Assembly (NCBI RefSeq): GCF_002994745.2
Contig: NC_037093.1
Span: 17,185,555-17,249,554, forward strand
DNA: 64,000 nt
Reading direction: 5' to 3'
Source of the DNA: Rosa chinensis
Lineage: Eukaryota; Streptophyta; Magnoliopsida; Rosales; Rosaceae
Positions 1-8,291 of the stretch are shown piece by piece; the stretch's first letter is position 1, and each line of letters begins with the position of its first letter. The translations under genes and the position numbers were made by a program. The notes under the pieces are model-generated. The model saw nothing but the letters and a program-made list of their open reading frames with translations. It ran no database searches and was not told the DNA's origin.

Positions 1-723
1 ACTCAAGTAGATTTGCATGGCGAGTTTAACGCCATCAACACAAGGCAAGAAAACTTCTTGGAGAGTCAAGAAGCTGCAAGCGAAGGTGGTGTTGCTGAGA
101 TTGAATTGCCTATAGGAGGCGATCAATCTAAAGACAAAAACCTTCATCTCGACGAACCCGTTGCAGAAGAAGAAACCACTTTGCTCGCTGGTGAATCACA
201 GCCTTACACAGGGGCTGTGCATGGAGAAGATGGTCAACAAGAATGTTCTTCTGACGAAATTGGCTATGAACAAATACTAGACTTCTCCAAGGATCAAGCC
301 AAATATGTGGCTACTGATCAGATGCCTGGGGGGCAAGACGCAACCCATGACCATTCTTTTGATCACCAGAAGCAAGTTCCTAAGAGTTCCAGTAGCCAAG
401 CGGTGATTAAATGTGACGACAAAATCCTCATAGAAAGGCCTCCAGAAGATATTTGTCAAGAAAGAGGTGGCCTTGCTCCTGAACGTCATCATGACCAAGG
501 TAAGCAAAGCCACAATCAACTTAATTATGAATTCAGTTGTTGTATGGTTGCTGGACGTCCTCATCATGCAGAGGGTCAAGAGTGTGGTCCACTTAATTAC
601 CAATTAAGGCATGGGCCACTTGATTATCAATTAAGCAATGTTTGCTACTGTATGAAAAGGCTGCAAGACAACGAATTAATTTCCAAAAATCTGCTGTCTC
701 TTTTGGTCCTGGGGTGTACCTAA
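1..723 (+). CDS. Unrecognised acidic open frame, open at left edge
   Basis: The frame is open from the first base to a TAA at 721-723, about 240 codons, with no ATG near the edge, so the start would lie outside the window. The translation is hydrophilic and rich in Asp, Glu, Gln and His, with a short internal near-repeat (PLNYQLRHGPLDYQLSN). I recognise no domain. Recognisable LINE reverse-transcriptase sequence begins about 60 bases downstream on the same strand, so the frame may be the low-complexity linker of the same LINE with the endonuclease and most of the reverse transcriptase deleted. That is inference from position only. It could also be a chance open frame or the last exon of an unknown gene. 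Confidence 0.3.
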   Translation, partial: TQVDLHGEFNAINTRQENFLESQEAASEGGVAEIELPIGGDQSKDKNLHLDEPVAEEETTLLAGESQPYTGAVHGEDGQQECSSDEIGYEQILDFSKDQAKYVATDQMPGGQDATHDHSFDHQKQVPKSSSSQAVIKCDDKILIERPPEDICQERGGLAPERHHDQGKQSHNQLNYEFSCCMVAGRPHHAEGQECGPLNYQLRHGPLDYQLSNVCYCMKRLQDNELISKNLLSLLVLGCT

Positions 724-1447
724 TGACTTAAAGAAGCGTATTCAAGACTTACTTTTTAGGGGTTTTATGTGTCCCCTTCCATGAGTGCTATCTAGGCCTT
801 CCCACCGTTGTAGTCAAAAGTAAGAAGTAGCTAGATGTTCAAGAGAATAAATGACAGACTACATTCACAACTTTGTGGTTGGCAGAGTAGGTTTTTATCA
901 AAGGCTTGTAACTAGTACTTGTGAAGGCTGTTGCGCAAGCTATTCCGACATATGCTATGAATGTCCTCCGGTTACCTAGCCTCAAGGTGCATGTACGTCA
1001 TCCATTCCAATCCAAAGTCTCTAATTATTGGTGGGGGAATGGCAAAGGGAAGAAAGGTCCCTTTATGTCAAAACAAGAAGAGTGGAGGTTTGGGGTTAAG
1101 AGACGTCCAAGGTTTTAATCAAGCAGTCCTAGCCAAGACTGTTTGGCGTATTGCTACTAAGCCTGGTTTCCTAGTCCATTAGATTCTTCGAGCAAAATAC
1201 TTCCTGGATTCAAATTGGGTTGGGGCAAGAACATGTCCGAATGGTTCTATGATTTGAAGCAGTTCGCTTTGGGGTCGCGACTTGCTTTGCCAGGGGTTAA
1301 GGTGGAGAGTGGGTAATGGAGAAAGCATTAAGGTATGGGGAGATAAATGGATTCCAACTCCCTGGAATTTTAAGCTAGTCTCCCCTATGACTAGTAATCC
1401 GAACATGAAGGTTAACGAGCTAATTGACCTGTATGGCATGTGGAATG

Positions 1448-2093
1448 AGGGGCGGAGCTAGAAACTTAAGGGTTACTGGGGTACAAAAATAAAATAATAA
1501 TATCAAAATATAAAATATCTTGAAAAATAACAAAAAAATTGTGATTGAGTTGAAAGTCGATACATGTTGCAACTATGCTTTTCTATTTTATACGAGTTTT
1601 CTAAATCACTGAAAAGTAACACCAAATGACGAAGCTAAAACTTCATCCTAGGTAAGGACCTTTAGAAATTGAGAAGAAAAAATTTAGAACTCAAATTATA
1701 TATCAGAATTTTTAATGAAAATTTCGATTAAAATTTTTTGATAGAAATATTATAATCTAGTAGTAAGATTAATTTAAGGTACGAATATTGTTTAAATTAT
1801 GTCAAGTTTATAATAGCAAGCCACATGAAAAAATTAGTAATAGAAAAAACTAGTAATAATAATAATAATTAGTGCTGCAAGCTAGGATTAAACCTTGGAA
1901 AAAATCTAAACAAAAAATTCTGAAGTAGCCTAATTCAAACACAGAACCTGTAAAGTAGCAAAAGCATGCCAGTGCCAGAGTGCCAAACCACTGCACTATC
2001 CTAGCCATCTATTCTACTTGGTAACTTAATTATATATATCCAAAAGTTTATTGGGGCACGGGACCCAGTGTGCCCCAATGTGGCTCCACCACT
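1448..2093. mobile_element. TIR element with 10-bp target duplication (MULE-like)
   Basis: A 646-bp AT-rich insertion in the LINE. It is flanked by atgtggaatg at 1438-1447 and 2094-2103, an exact 10-bp target duplication. The ends are short imperfect inverted repeats: AGGGGCGGAGCTA at the left and the complement of a similar sequence at the right (about 10 of 13 match). There is no coding capacity. A 9-10 bp duplication fits Mutator-like elements better than hAT elements (8 bp), but the family is not certain. Confidence 0.7.
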
Positions 2094-2231
2094 ATGTGGA
2101 ATGTTCCTCTTGTTCAATCGCCCTTTCTTCCCCATGAGGCGGAGACAATTCTCTCTATACCTTTAGCTGGAGTGAGACAACTAGATGCAATTGTGTGACA
2201 CTATCGTAAGAATGGTGGTTATTTTGTTAAA

Positions 2232-2602
2232 ATGTTTTTTTTTTTTTTTTGAATAAGAAACGAGAACACTTTTCATTACTCCGACCAACAAAGTTACAAA
2301 GGAACTCGCCATGTGTGTGGCCCTGATAAAATAGTATCTCAACATAACCTTGTACTGACAAACACATCACGCTCAAAATAAAGGTAGGGAAAGATAATAG
2401 GCAAATACTCAAAAAAGGAATCAATTGGACCTTAAATTCTTCCCTACTGAGCTCCATTTCATTATTAAAATACAAAGGAAAAAAAAAGTTAAAAAGAAGG
2501 ACATCGAGCTCCGTTTGCTGGTATTGAATAGTCAAACAACAAGAATATGGAGACTAAGAAATATTTGCATTTTCTATATCAACAAAATTTCCACTTTGGA
2601 TC
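2232..2602 (-). mobile_element. Antisense poly(A) retrosequence (LINE or SINE 3-prime end)
   Basis: The insertion begins with a run of T from 2234, the complement of a poly(A) tail. It is flanked by a near-perfect 13-bp duplication (ttattttgttaaa at 2219-2231 and ttatcttgttaaa at 2603-2615). Long target duplications plus a poly(A) tail are the marks of target-primed reverse transcription. No coding domain is visible in the copied part. The host LINE frame resumes after it (VKS, then LAIELQNKEAG). Confidence 0.7.
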
Positions 2603-3269
2603 TTATCTTGTTAAATCGAGGGTTTGTTTGGCTATAGAACTGCAAAATAAAGAGGCTGGCAGTCTAGGAGGGGCAGAGGCTATACCAAAGAAGAAGCAGT
2701 TTGGGACAAACTGTGGAAGTTAAATGTGGCGCCAAAAGTGAAGGTGTTCCTGTGACGTGCTATACATAACTTTCTACTAAGTTTGCAAGATAAGTTTGAA
2801 ATTGCAGTTTTTTAGCAGATGTGTATAAAAATTGGCAAGAACCTAGCTTTATTGACCTATTTCACCATGTTACCAAGACAACTATGTTGGAAGAGCAGAG
2901 CTTATCTAGGGTAGTTGCATGGCTGATTTGGTAGAACCAGGATGCATGTAGATTTGGTGAACGAGTTCTAATGGGAGAGCAGCTTGTCATCTAAGCTAGG
3001 AATGACTCAACAACTATTATGTTGCTACTTCCAGGTCAGTATCCAGTGATCTTGTTAAACCATATCATTCTACATCCTCTATTTTTACGTGAGGTGGGAC
3101 TGCTCATTGGTCTCCTCCAGCTTCCTCAATTCTCAAGTTGAATGTAGATGCAGCATGTGATCATAAGAATGGTAGGGTGGCTTTGGGTGCTATTGTTCGA
3201 GATGAGTGCGGACTCCTGAAAGATGCTTTAACATATAACCTAAGGGGAGGTTTATCTGCACAGTCCAGT

Positions 3270-3613
3270 CAGTGGCGTAGCTAGAACTTGTAATAAGAGG
3301 GGTCAAAAATATAGTTTCGTCCTTTAAGGTTCACATACATTTAAGTGAAAACATTATACTCAATAAAGAAAGAAATTAAAAAAAATAAAAATCTTAGTGT
3401 CCTTACAAATGTGACTTCAATCTATAGTAGATGGAGGTTTTACTAAAAAACTAGATAAAAAATCATGAAAAGCGAAAGAAATAATAAGAGTTAGAGGGAT
3501 CAATAAGGACTTTACAAGTAATGTTAGGCAGAAAATAGAAGATTTCTACACTAGAGAAACTAAATTCAAGGGGGCCATTTGACCCTTCTTGACCCTAGCT
3601 AGCTACGCCCTTT
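3270..3613. mobile_element. hAT-type MITE, 344 bp
   Basis: Flanked by an exact 8-bp duplication agtccagt (3262-3269 and 3614-3621), as expected for hAT elements. The terminal inverted repeats are CAGTGGCGTAGCTAG at the left and AAAGGGCGTAGCTAG read inward from the right. There is no open frame. The element interrupts the RNase H-like domain of the LINE remnant. Confidence 0.8.
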
Positions 3614-4770
3614 AGTCCAGTGAAGCTTTGGCCATCTTGTTTGGCATGAGGTTTTGTCTAATGGAAGGCTTCAATAGCATTGCAGTCGAGTCTAATGCCC
3701 TAAATGTAGTCACAACAATTAACTATCCTAGGAAAGATCTTAGTCTGGAAGGCTCAATCTTTCATGAAGTGAAGCTTCTCAATCAAGCATTTGATGTAAT
3801 AAGCTAGAAGAAAGTGCCTAGAAGTTCCAACAAGGCTGCACATTTTCTTGCTAGGGAGGCAGTTCGAAGCAATGGGATCAAGTTTTGGAAGGAAGCTGGG
3901 CCTCCTTGGCTCAATGATGTTGTAATTGATTATATGTCTCATGGTGTGGTGCCCTTTTGTACTTGCATAGATTGGGCAAGGTTTTTAGCGAGGTCACATC
4001 TGGCCCCTAGGATGTAATACCCAAAAGTCTAATGAAACTTCTATTCCGATTAAAACAAAAAGAAATTGAAAATATTTAGACTCAAATAAGTTATGCTCAA
4101 GTTCCCTTTAGATTGTTTGTAGCCGGTGACATGGGTCTCCTATCTTACATAGAAAAAGGTTCAACCCAACAATTTAGTTTTGCCTTAGCTGCGTTTTGTT
4201 TTGTTGAGATTGCTCACGAAAATTATTGGTTTTTCGATTGTTATGACTGTACTTTGTCACTGGAGCTGCTGACTGTATGAACAATACAATTACAAGAGCC
4301 ATTAATGACCCATTTATAACAAATGTTAAACCAATAGACTTGAACAACACTTCTTACTGGAGCTACTAAATCTCTGGTACACCATGAGGCCGGAACAATG
4401 ATCAAACTGATCAAGGAGACTCATAATCTAATGAAGTACCAACATCATTAGTAAGGAAAGCGGTTGTATGCCGACAGGTAGTAGCATTCTTTTGGGTGGA
4501 AAATTATCTAATTTAAGTTGAGGTGAGATAATTGCATTTACAACGATAAGATTTGCTGTGAATCAAATAATAAAATTAATTGAGCTACTAGATACATGTT
4601 CTACACATATATTGAATCACATACTAAAGTATCTTTTTAAGATGGAGAAATTCTTGTATAATTTTTTATAATGTTGTTCAATGCAGGTGTTGAATGTAAT
4701 TTTTAGAGTTTTAGTCTTTGTTGACTTACAGTCCTACGGTTGTTTATGCATCTAACACTCATTGCATTAT

Positions 4771-4975
4771 CAGCAAAAATCGTATACTCATTCGATTGTA
4801 TTAAACCAATGAACGGTTGTCATAAATTTTTTTTATAAGATTAGTCCATTGTTAATATTCTTTGTGACATTCAACATCTTTAGATTCATATGACCATACT
4901 TGCACAAAATATCAATCATCCAAAACCATCCACTGTTTTTGTTTTAACTCTAAAAGTTGTCCTTACAAAATTTTG
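4771..4975 (+). repeat. Dispersed direct repeat, copy A
   Basis: About 205 bp that recurs in the same orientation at 7065-7278 with scattered substitutions and small indels. Shared landmarks are TATACTCATT, the block AAACCAATGAAC, CATCTTTAGAT and CTCTAAAAGT. The two copies flank the Pack-MULE-like element at 5125-6250. Confidence 0.65.
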
Positions 4976-5025
4976 TATTATACAAAGTTATATGATGAAA
5001 CAAGAGATTTGAACTACAAGTTGAA

Positions 5026-5031
<6 letters not shown>

Positions 5032-5061
<30 letters not shown>
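5032..5061. repeat. AC dinucleotide microsatellite
   Basis: About 15 uninterrupted AC units. Confidence 0.95.
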
Positions 5062-5063
<2 letters not shown>

Positions 5064-5419
5064 TGAACTAGTGCAATTGTTAACGTCTTCTCGACGGTCA
5101 CCAAATTCTTCGAAGTTTATTTTAGGATTAAATACTTGTTATTCTCTGTACTTTATTCTAGAAAATAGTTCAGTCCCTCATCTTTTAAATTAAACAGTTT
5201 AATACTTATTCTCTCTGATTCTCACACAACAGGTCCAAAATGACTATTATACCCCCACTTCCTCTTTTTATTTTTACTTTTTTTATTTATCTATCTTTTT
5301 ATTTATTTGTTTGTTTATTTTTTTCATCCTCTCTCTCTCTCAGCTCTCTCATCTAGTCTTGGGATTTTTCATTTTTTCTCGCTTCGGCCGCCAACCCAAC
5401 CTCCTCCTCCTCTAACTCA

Positions 5420-5540
5420 CTATTGACCATTGCTCTCGCCGTGGGCAATAAGGTCCTCTACAAGCTCGCACTCGTCCTTATGAAAACCACCACTTCTTTT
5501 TCTCCCAATTCACTACTCGGAGACTTTCTTGATGCCGTTG
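5420..5540 (+). pseudogene. Captured gene piece, CLT-transporter-like
   Basis: The plus strand reads LAVGNKVLYKLALVLMK. After a one-step frame change it reads NHHFFFSQFTT. Together this resembles the first membrane segment of plant chloroquine-resistance-transporter-like (CLT) plastid thiol transporters, as I remember that family. Only about 30 residues are present, with no start and a stop soon after, so it cannot encode a transporter. It lies between the TIRs of the Pack-MULE-like element, next to a NAC fragment on the other strand. The family call is from memory and moderate at best. The presence of a broken exon-like piece is better supported than its identity. Confidence 0.45.
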
Positions 5541-5732
5541 AGCATGCCTTTAGAGGCGAGAGCGCAGAAGACAATACAGGACATATGGAAGGTCTTGTAG
5601 ACGGCGCGGCCATGGCCAGAGAAGATCTCCGAGGAAGCTTCGAGAGCTTGTACCGATTCTCCTCCCGCAAAGCTAAAATTCACCTCCAAATTCCCCAGGA
5701 TCGGATTTGGATCCTAAGGCAGCAATTTCAAT

Positions 5733-5930
5733 TTATGGCATCAATTTGAGAGAAAAATCCCAAGACGAGACGAGAGAGCAGAGAGATCGACCGTACAAAT
5801 CAAATTCAGGAAGTAGCAAGGATGGTGTCGCCGACACCGAGTTAGGATTATTCTTGAGGTAGAGGTAGTGTTCGATCAATTCTTCATCAGTCGGATGGAA
5901 TCTCACACCCACCGGAACACAATGATCCAT
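5733..5930 (-). pseudogene. Captured NAC-domain N-terminus
   Basis: The minus strand encodes 65 residues from an ATG at 5930. Residues 6-24 read PVGVRFHPTDEELIEHYLY, the diagnostic subdomain A of NAC transcription factors. The similarity then runs out (LLPEFDLYGRS..., stop), and NAC subdomains B to E, which bind DNA, are absent. The ATG is preceded by purine/pyrimidine-rich leader-like sequence, so the capture probably included the 5-prime UTR and first-exon start of a NAC gene. A NAC protein is usually about 250-400 residues, so this is a fragment. It sits inside the Pack-MULE-like TIRs, facing the right end. Expression from the element could give a short peptide or antisense transcript, but nothing here shows that it does. 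Confidence 0.75.
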
Positions 5931-6250
5931 CCCTAAATTCCTTTTGGGTTTGAATTAAGTTTTTTGGGTTAGAGAGACTGGAACAGAAAATTGAAGTAGA
6001 GAAAAAGAAAGAAAATGTGAATTGTGAGTGAAGTGGGAGAAGCAGAAAAAATAAATAAAAAAAGAGAGAAAAATTATAATAAAAAAAAAGAGAGAAAAAA
6101 TAAATAAAAAAGAAAGTGAAAGGTATAATAGTCATTTTGGACTTATTGTGTGAGAATTAGAGAGAATAAGGACTAAAGTGTTTAATTTAAAAGGTGAGGG
6201 AATGAACTGTTTTCGGGAGTAAATAACAGGGAGTAACAAGTATTTAATCC

Positions 6251-6978
6251 TTTCTTTTATAACCTTAACTTCATCTGCTAAAGTTTCAGCTGAAAATGCC
6301 CAGCTCTTTGAATCCCCAATCCCCATATAAAACAAATTTGATGTATTAGAAATTACAGGAAACTTCTCTCGGTCATCTACTGAAAAAAAAAATTAGAAAA
6401 ATACATTAGAATTACTGAATTAGTATGAAAAATAACCTAAGTTTAGAGTTAAAACTTAAAACTTGCCGATATACTCGTCCTTTTTTTTATCACAGCATGT
6501 TTCGCGAGAGTCGAAAATGTAGAAAATCTCTTCTTTATATTTAATAATGGCAGACGTAGTTTCCCTTTCATAGACCTTCAAGGAAATAAGAAACTATCTT
6601 TACTTAAGGATGTGATGAAAAGTAAATGAAGCTCAAAATATTTCAATTAAGAAAGAAAAAAAATGATTGTGAACATTTACACACACAAGTATATTCTTAT
6701 CAAAAATAAATACACCATAAATCTGGTCAAATAAACCAAAAAAAAAAAATTACCTATAAACCGTTTCTTGTTTTCAACATATATACCATGTAAGATGAGA
6801 ACCGAAAACGCACGTTGTTCTATATTTTTCTTCAATGCCACAGACATGGTTCCCTTTTTATATACCTTCAAAGAATTTATACCATCACTGACACAGAAAA
6901 ATGAGAAAAAAATAAAAATAAATAAATACGTGCATCCGAACCAGTATGTATGTGAGCATCTCAAATTTATTTATTTAT
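6251..6978. other. Non-coding AT-rich interval with a degenerate duplication
   Basis: No gene is visible. A roughly 42-bp stretch near 6547-6588 recurs with changes near 6833-6876 (shared core TTTCCCTTT and ACCTTCAA). Poly(A) and poly(T) runs account for the short open frames. Confidence 0.5.
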
Positions 6979-7391
6979 TTACATACAGTCGGCAATTTAA
7001 ATCCATAACTTAACTCTTTAAAAGTTATATCAATCATTAAGATCATCTCTGCAAAATACATTGTCAACAAAAATTATATACTCATTTGATTGTATCAAAC
7101 CAATGAACAGTTGCCATGAGAAAATCTCATAATTAAGATTATTTCACTATTAATGCTCTTTGTGATATTTAACATCTTTAGATCCATATAACCATACTGC
7201 ACAAACTATCAACACAAATCATTTGAAACCGTCAATAGTGTTTACTATATCTAACTCTAAAAGTCGTCCTTACATTTCCTTCACAAGTACCAAGATTAGA
7301 CGTTATTAGTTCTTCATTAGCGTTCTTTGCGACATGTTAATTTAACTTTTAAACGCTTGAATCATAGATTTAGGTTGCCGACTGTATGTGT
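6979..7391. mobile_element. Foldback/MITE-like unit carrying repeat copy B
   Basis: ACATACAGTCGGCAA at 6980 and its complement ending near 7390 start an imperfect inverted repeat of about 48 bp, which includes TTTAAATCC/GGATTTA-like and TTTAAAAGTTA blocks. The roughly 310 bp between contain the second copy (7065-7278) of the repeat at 4771-4975. I found no convincing target duplication. There is no coding capacity. Confidence 0.5.
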
Positions 7392-7392
7392 C

Positions 7393-7819
7393 TAAGAGAG
7401 AGTTTGGATGCTTACATAGATACTAGTTTAGATGCAAGTTTTACACAAAAAATAAGAGATGTGCGCATGTGGCTATATTTCCGGCATAAATAAACTCTTA
7501 GCTTTCTTTGAGAAAGTGTTCTTTGTATGACACCAAAAAGTTTAATGCATTCGTTTTCATTAAGAGAGAGTTTGGCTACTCATATATATATTAGTTGTGG
7601 TGCAAGTATTTTTTTTTTTAAAATATGAGATATGCGCGTGTGACTATTTCCATCTAAAAAACTGTTAGTCTACTTCGAAAGTGTTCTTTATGTGACACCA
7701 AAAAGTTTAATGCATTCATTCTAGCTAAGAGAGAGTTTGGATGCTCACATACATACTGGTTTGGATGCAAGTATATTCGAAAAAATATGAGATCTGCGTG
7801 TTTAACTATATTTTTAGCC
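7393..7819 (+). repeat. Tandem repeat, about 2.5 units of 167 bp
   Basis: Units begin TAAGAGAGAGTTTGG at 7393, 7561 and 7726. Each contains a GCAAGT stretch, ATGAGAT-TGCG, and in the first two units GACACCAAAAAGTTTAATGC. The third unit is cut short at about 7819. The array follows directly on the inverted-repeat unit. Confidence 0.85.
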
Positions 7820-7920
7820 AGGGGCGAAGCTACGGAGGGGCATGGTGGGTCATGTGTCCCATTGTGAATTATGTGTGTGTGTGTGTGTGTGTATTTTTTT
7901 TTTAATTTCTGTACAAAAGT
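7820..7920 (+). repeat. Orphan hAT-like terminus and TG microsatellite
   Basis: CAGGGGCGAAGCTACGGAG resembles the left terminus of the hAT MITE at 3270 (CAGTGGCGTAGCTAG). A run of about ten TG units (7872-7892) and a poly(T) run follow. I could not find a matching right end. Confidence 0.45.
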
Positions 7921-7963
7921 AAGAATATAAAATGTTCATAATTTCCACTGAATTTTCGAGAGA

Positions 7964-8287
7964 ATGGCAACAATTGGGGGGCGCCGTGGGTGGAAGAAGC
8001 TCTTTGAAAAGGCATCCAAGCATTGGTCGAGGGGTGAAAACAGTCGCAGGTTCCGTGAAAAAGCAGGTCATGCTATGGCCTGGTTCAGATGTTGCTGTGA
8101 AAAGAACCATGCCCCATTCTCGGCACTCTCCAAGGCTTCGCTCGGTATTTATACCATTGCAAAGTTACAGTTGACAACTCCTGAGTTCTCAAGGTTGGTA
8201 GTTGTCATCGAGAAAATAGCCAGGATCAAGCCGTCATCTCCACCAAAGGATGCTCCGCCATTCTGCCAAAAGATTTTCCTTATATGA
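7964..8287 (+). CDS. Unrecognised 107-residue open frame
   Basis: An ATG frame with a basic, tryptophan- and cysteine-containing translation (RRGWKKLFEKASKHW..., then WFRCCCEK). I recognise no family. The frame ends four bases before the 3-prime side of the target duplication that precedes the solo LTR, so any longer original frame was cut there. It lies between an orphan transposon end and the LTR, so it is more likely transposon-derived or fortuitous than a gene. Confidence 0.15.
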   Translation: MATIGGRRGWKKLFEKASKHWSRGENSRRFREKAGHAMAWFRCCCEKNHAPFSALSKASLGIYTIAKLQLTTPEFSRLVVVIEKIARIKPSSPPKDAPPFCQKIFLI

Positions 8288-8291
8288 ATAG

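Larger units (their letters stand above)
780..4020 (+). mobile_element. LINE (non-LTR retrotransposon) ORF2 3-prime remnant
   Basis: Translated blocks match the end of a plant LINE ORF2 in order. At 785-1437 lies the C-terminal reverse-transcriptase region (YLGLPTVV, then KAVAQAIPTYAMNV and NYWWG). At 2104-2231 and 2616-2760 lies the zinc-binding RVT linker (KLWKLNVAPKVKVFL). At 3120-3261 and 3622-4017 lies the RNase H-like domain (LKLNVDAA, then VPRSSNKAAHFLAREA). Frameshifts and stops are frequent, so it is dead. Three insertions interrupt it at 1448-2093, 2232-2602 and 3270-3613. Removing each one with one copy of its target duplication re-joins the LINE reading, for example LSAQSS to EALAILFG across the third. 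The endonuclease domain and most of the polymerase are missing. Confidence 0.85.
4021..5115. other. Non-coding AT-rich interval
   Basis: No gene is visible. The interval probably begins with the LINE 3-prime untranslated part. It also holds one copy of a dispersed repeat (see 4771-4975) and an AC microsatellite (5032-5061). Confidence 0.6.
5125..6250. mobile_element. Pack-MULE-like element with 130-bp TIRs
   Basis: Both ends begin GGATTAAATACTTGTTA read inward, and the similarity continues for about 130 bp (5125-5254 and the complement of 6121-6250) with scattered substitutions. The flanks are tttatttta (5116-5124) and tttctttta (6251-6259), a 9-bp duplication with one mismatch. Long TIRs and a 9-bp duplication are typical of Mutator-like elements. 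There is no transposase. The interior carries pieces that look like host-gene exons (5420-5540 plus strand, 5733-5930 minus strand), which is the definition of a Pack-MULE. A pyrimidine-rich subterminal stretch on the left mirrors a purine-rich one on the right, and a CTCTCTC-TCTTGGGATTTTTC block near 5330-5370 recurs inverted near 5750-5790. Confidence 0.8.
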
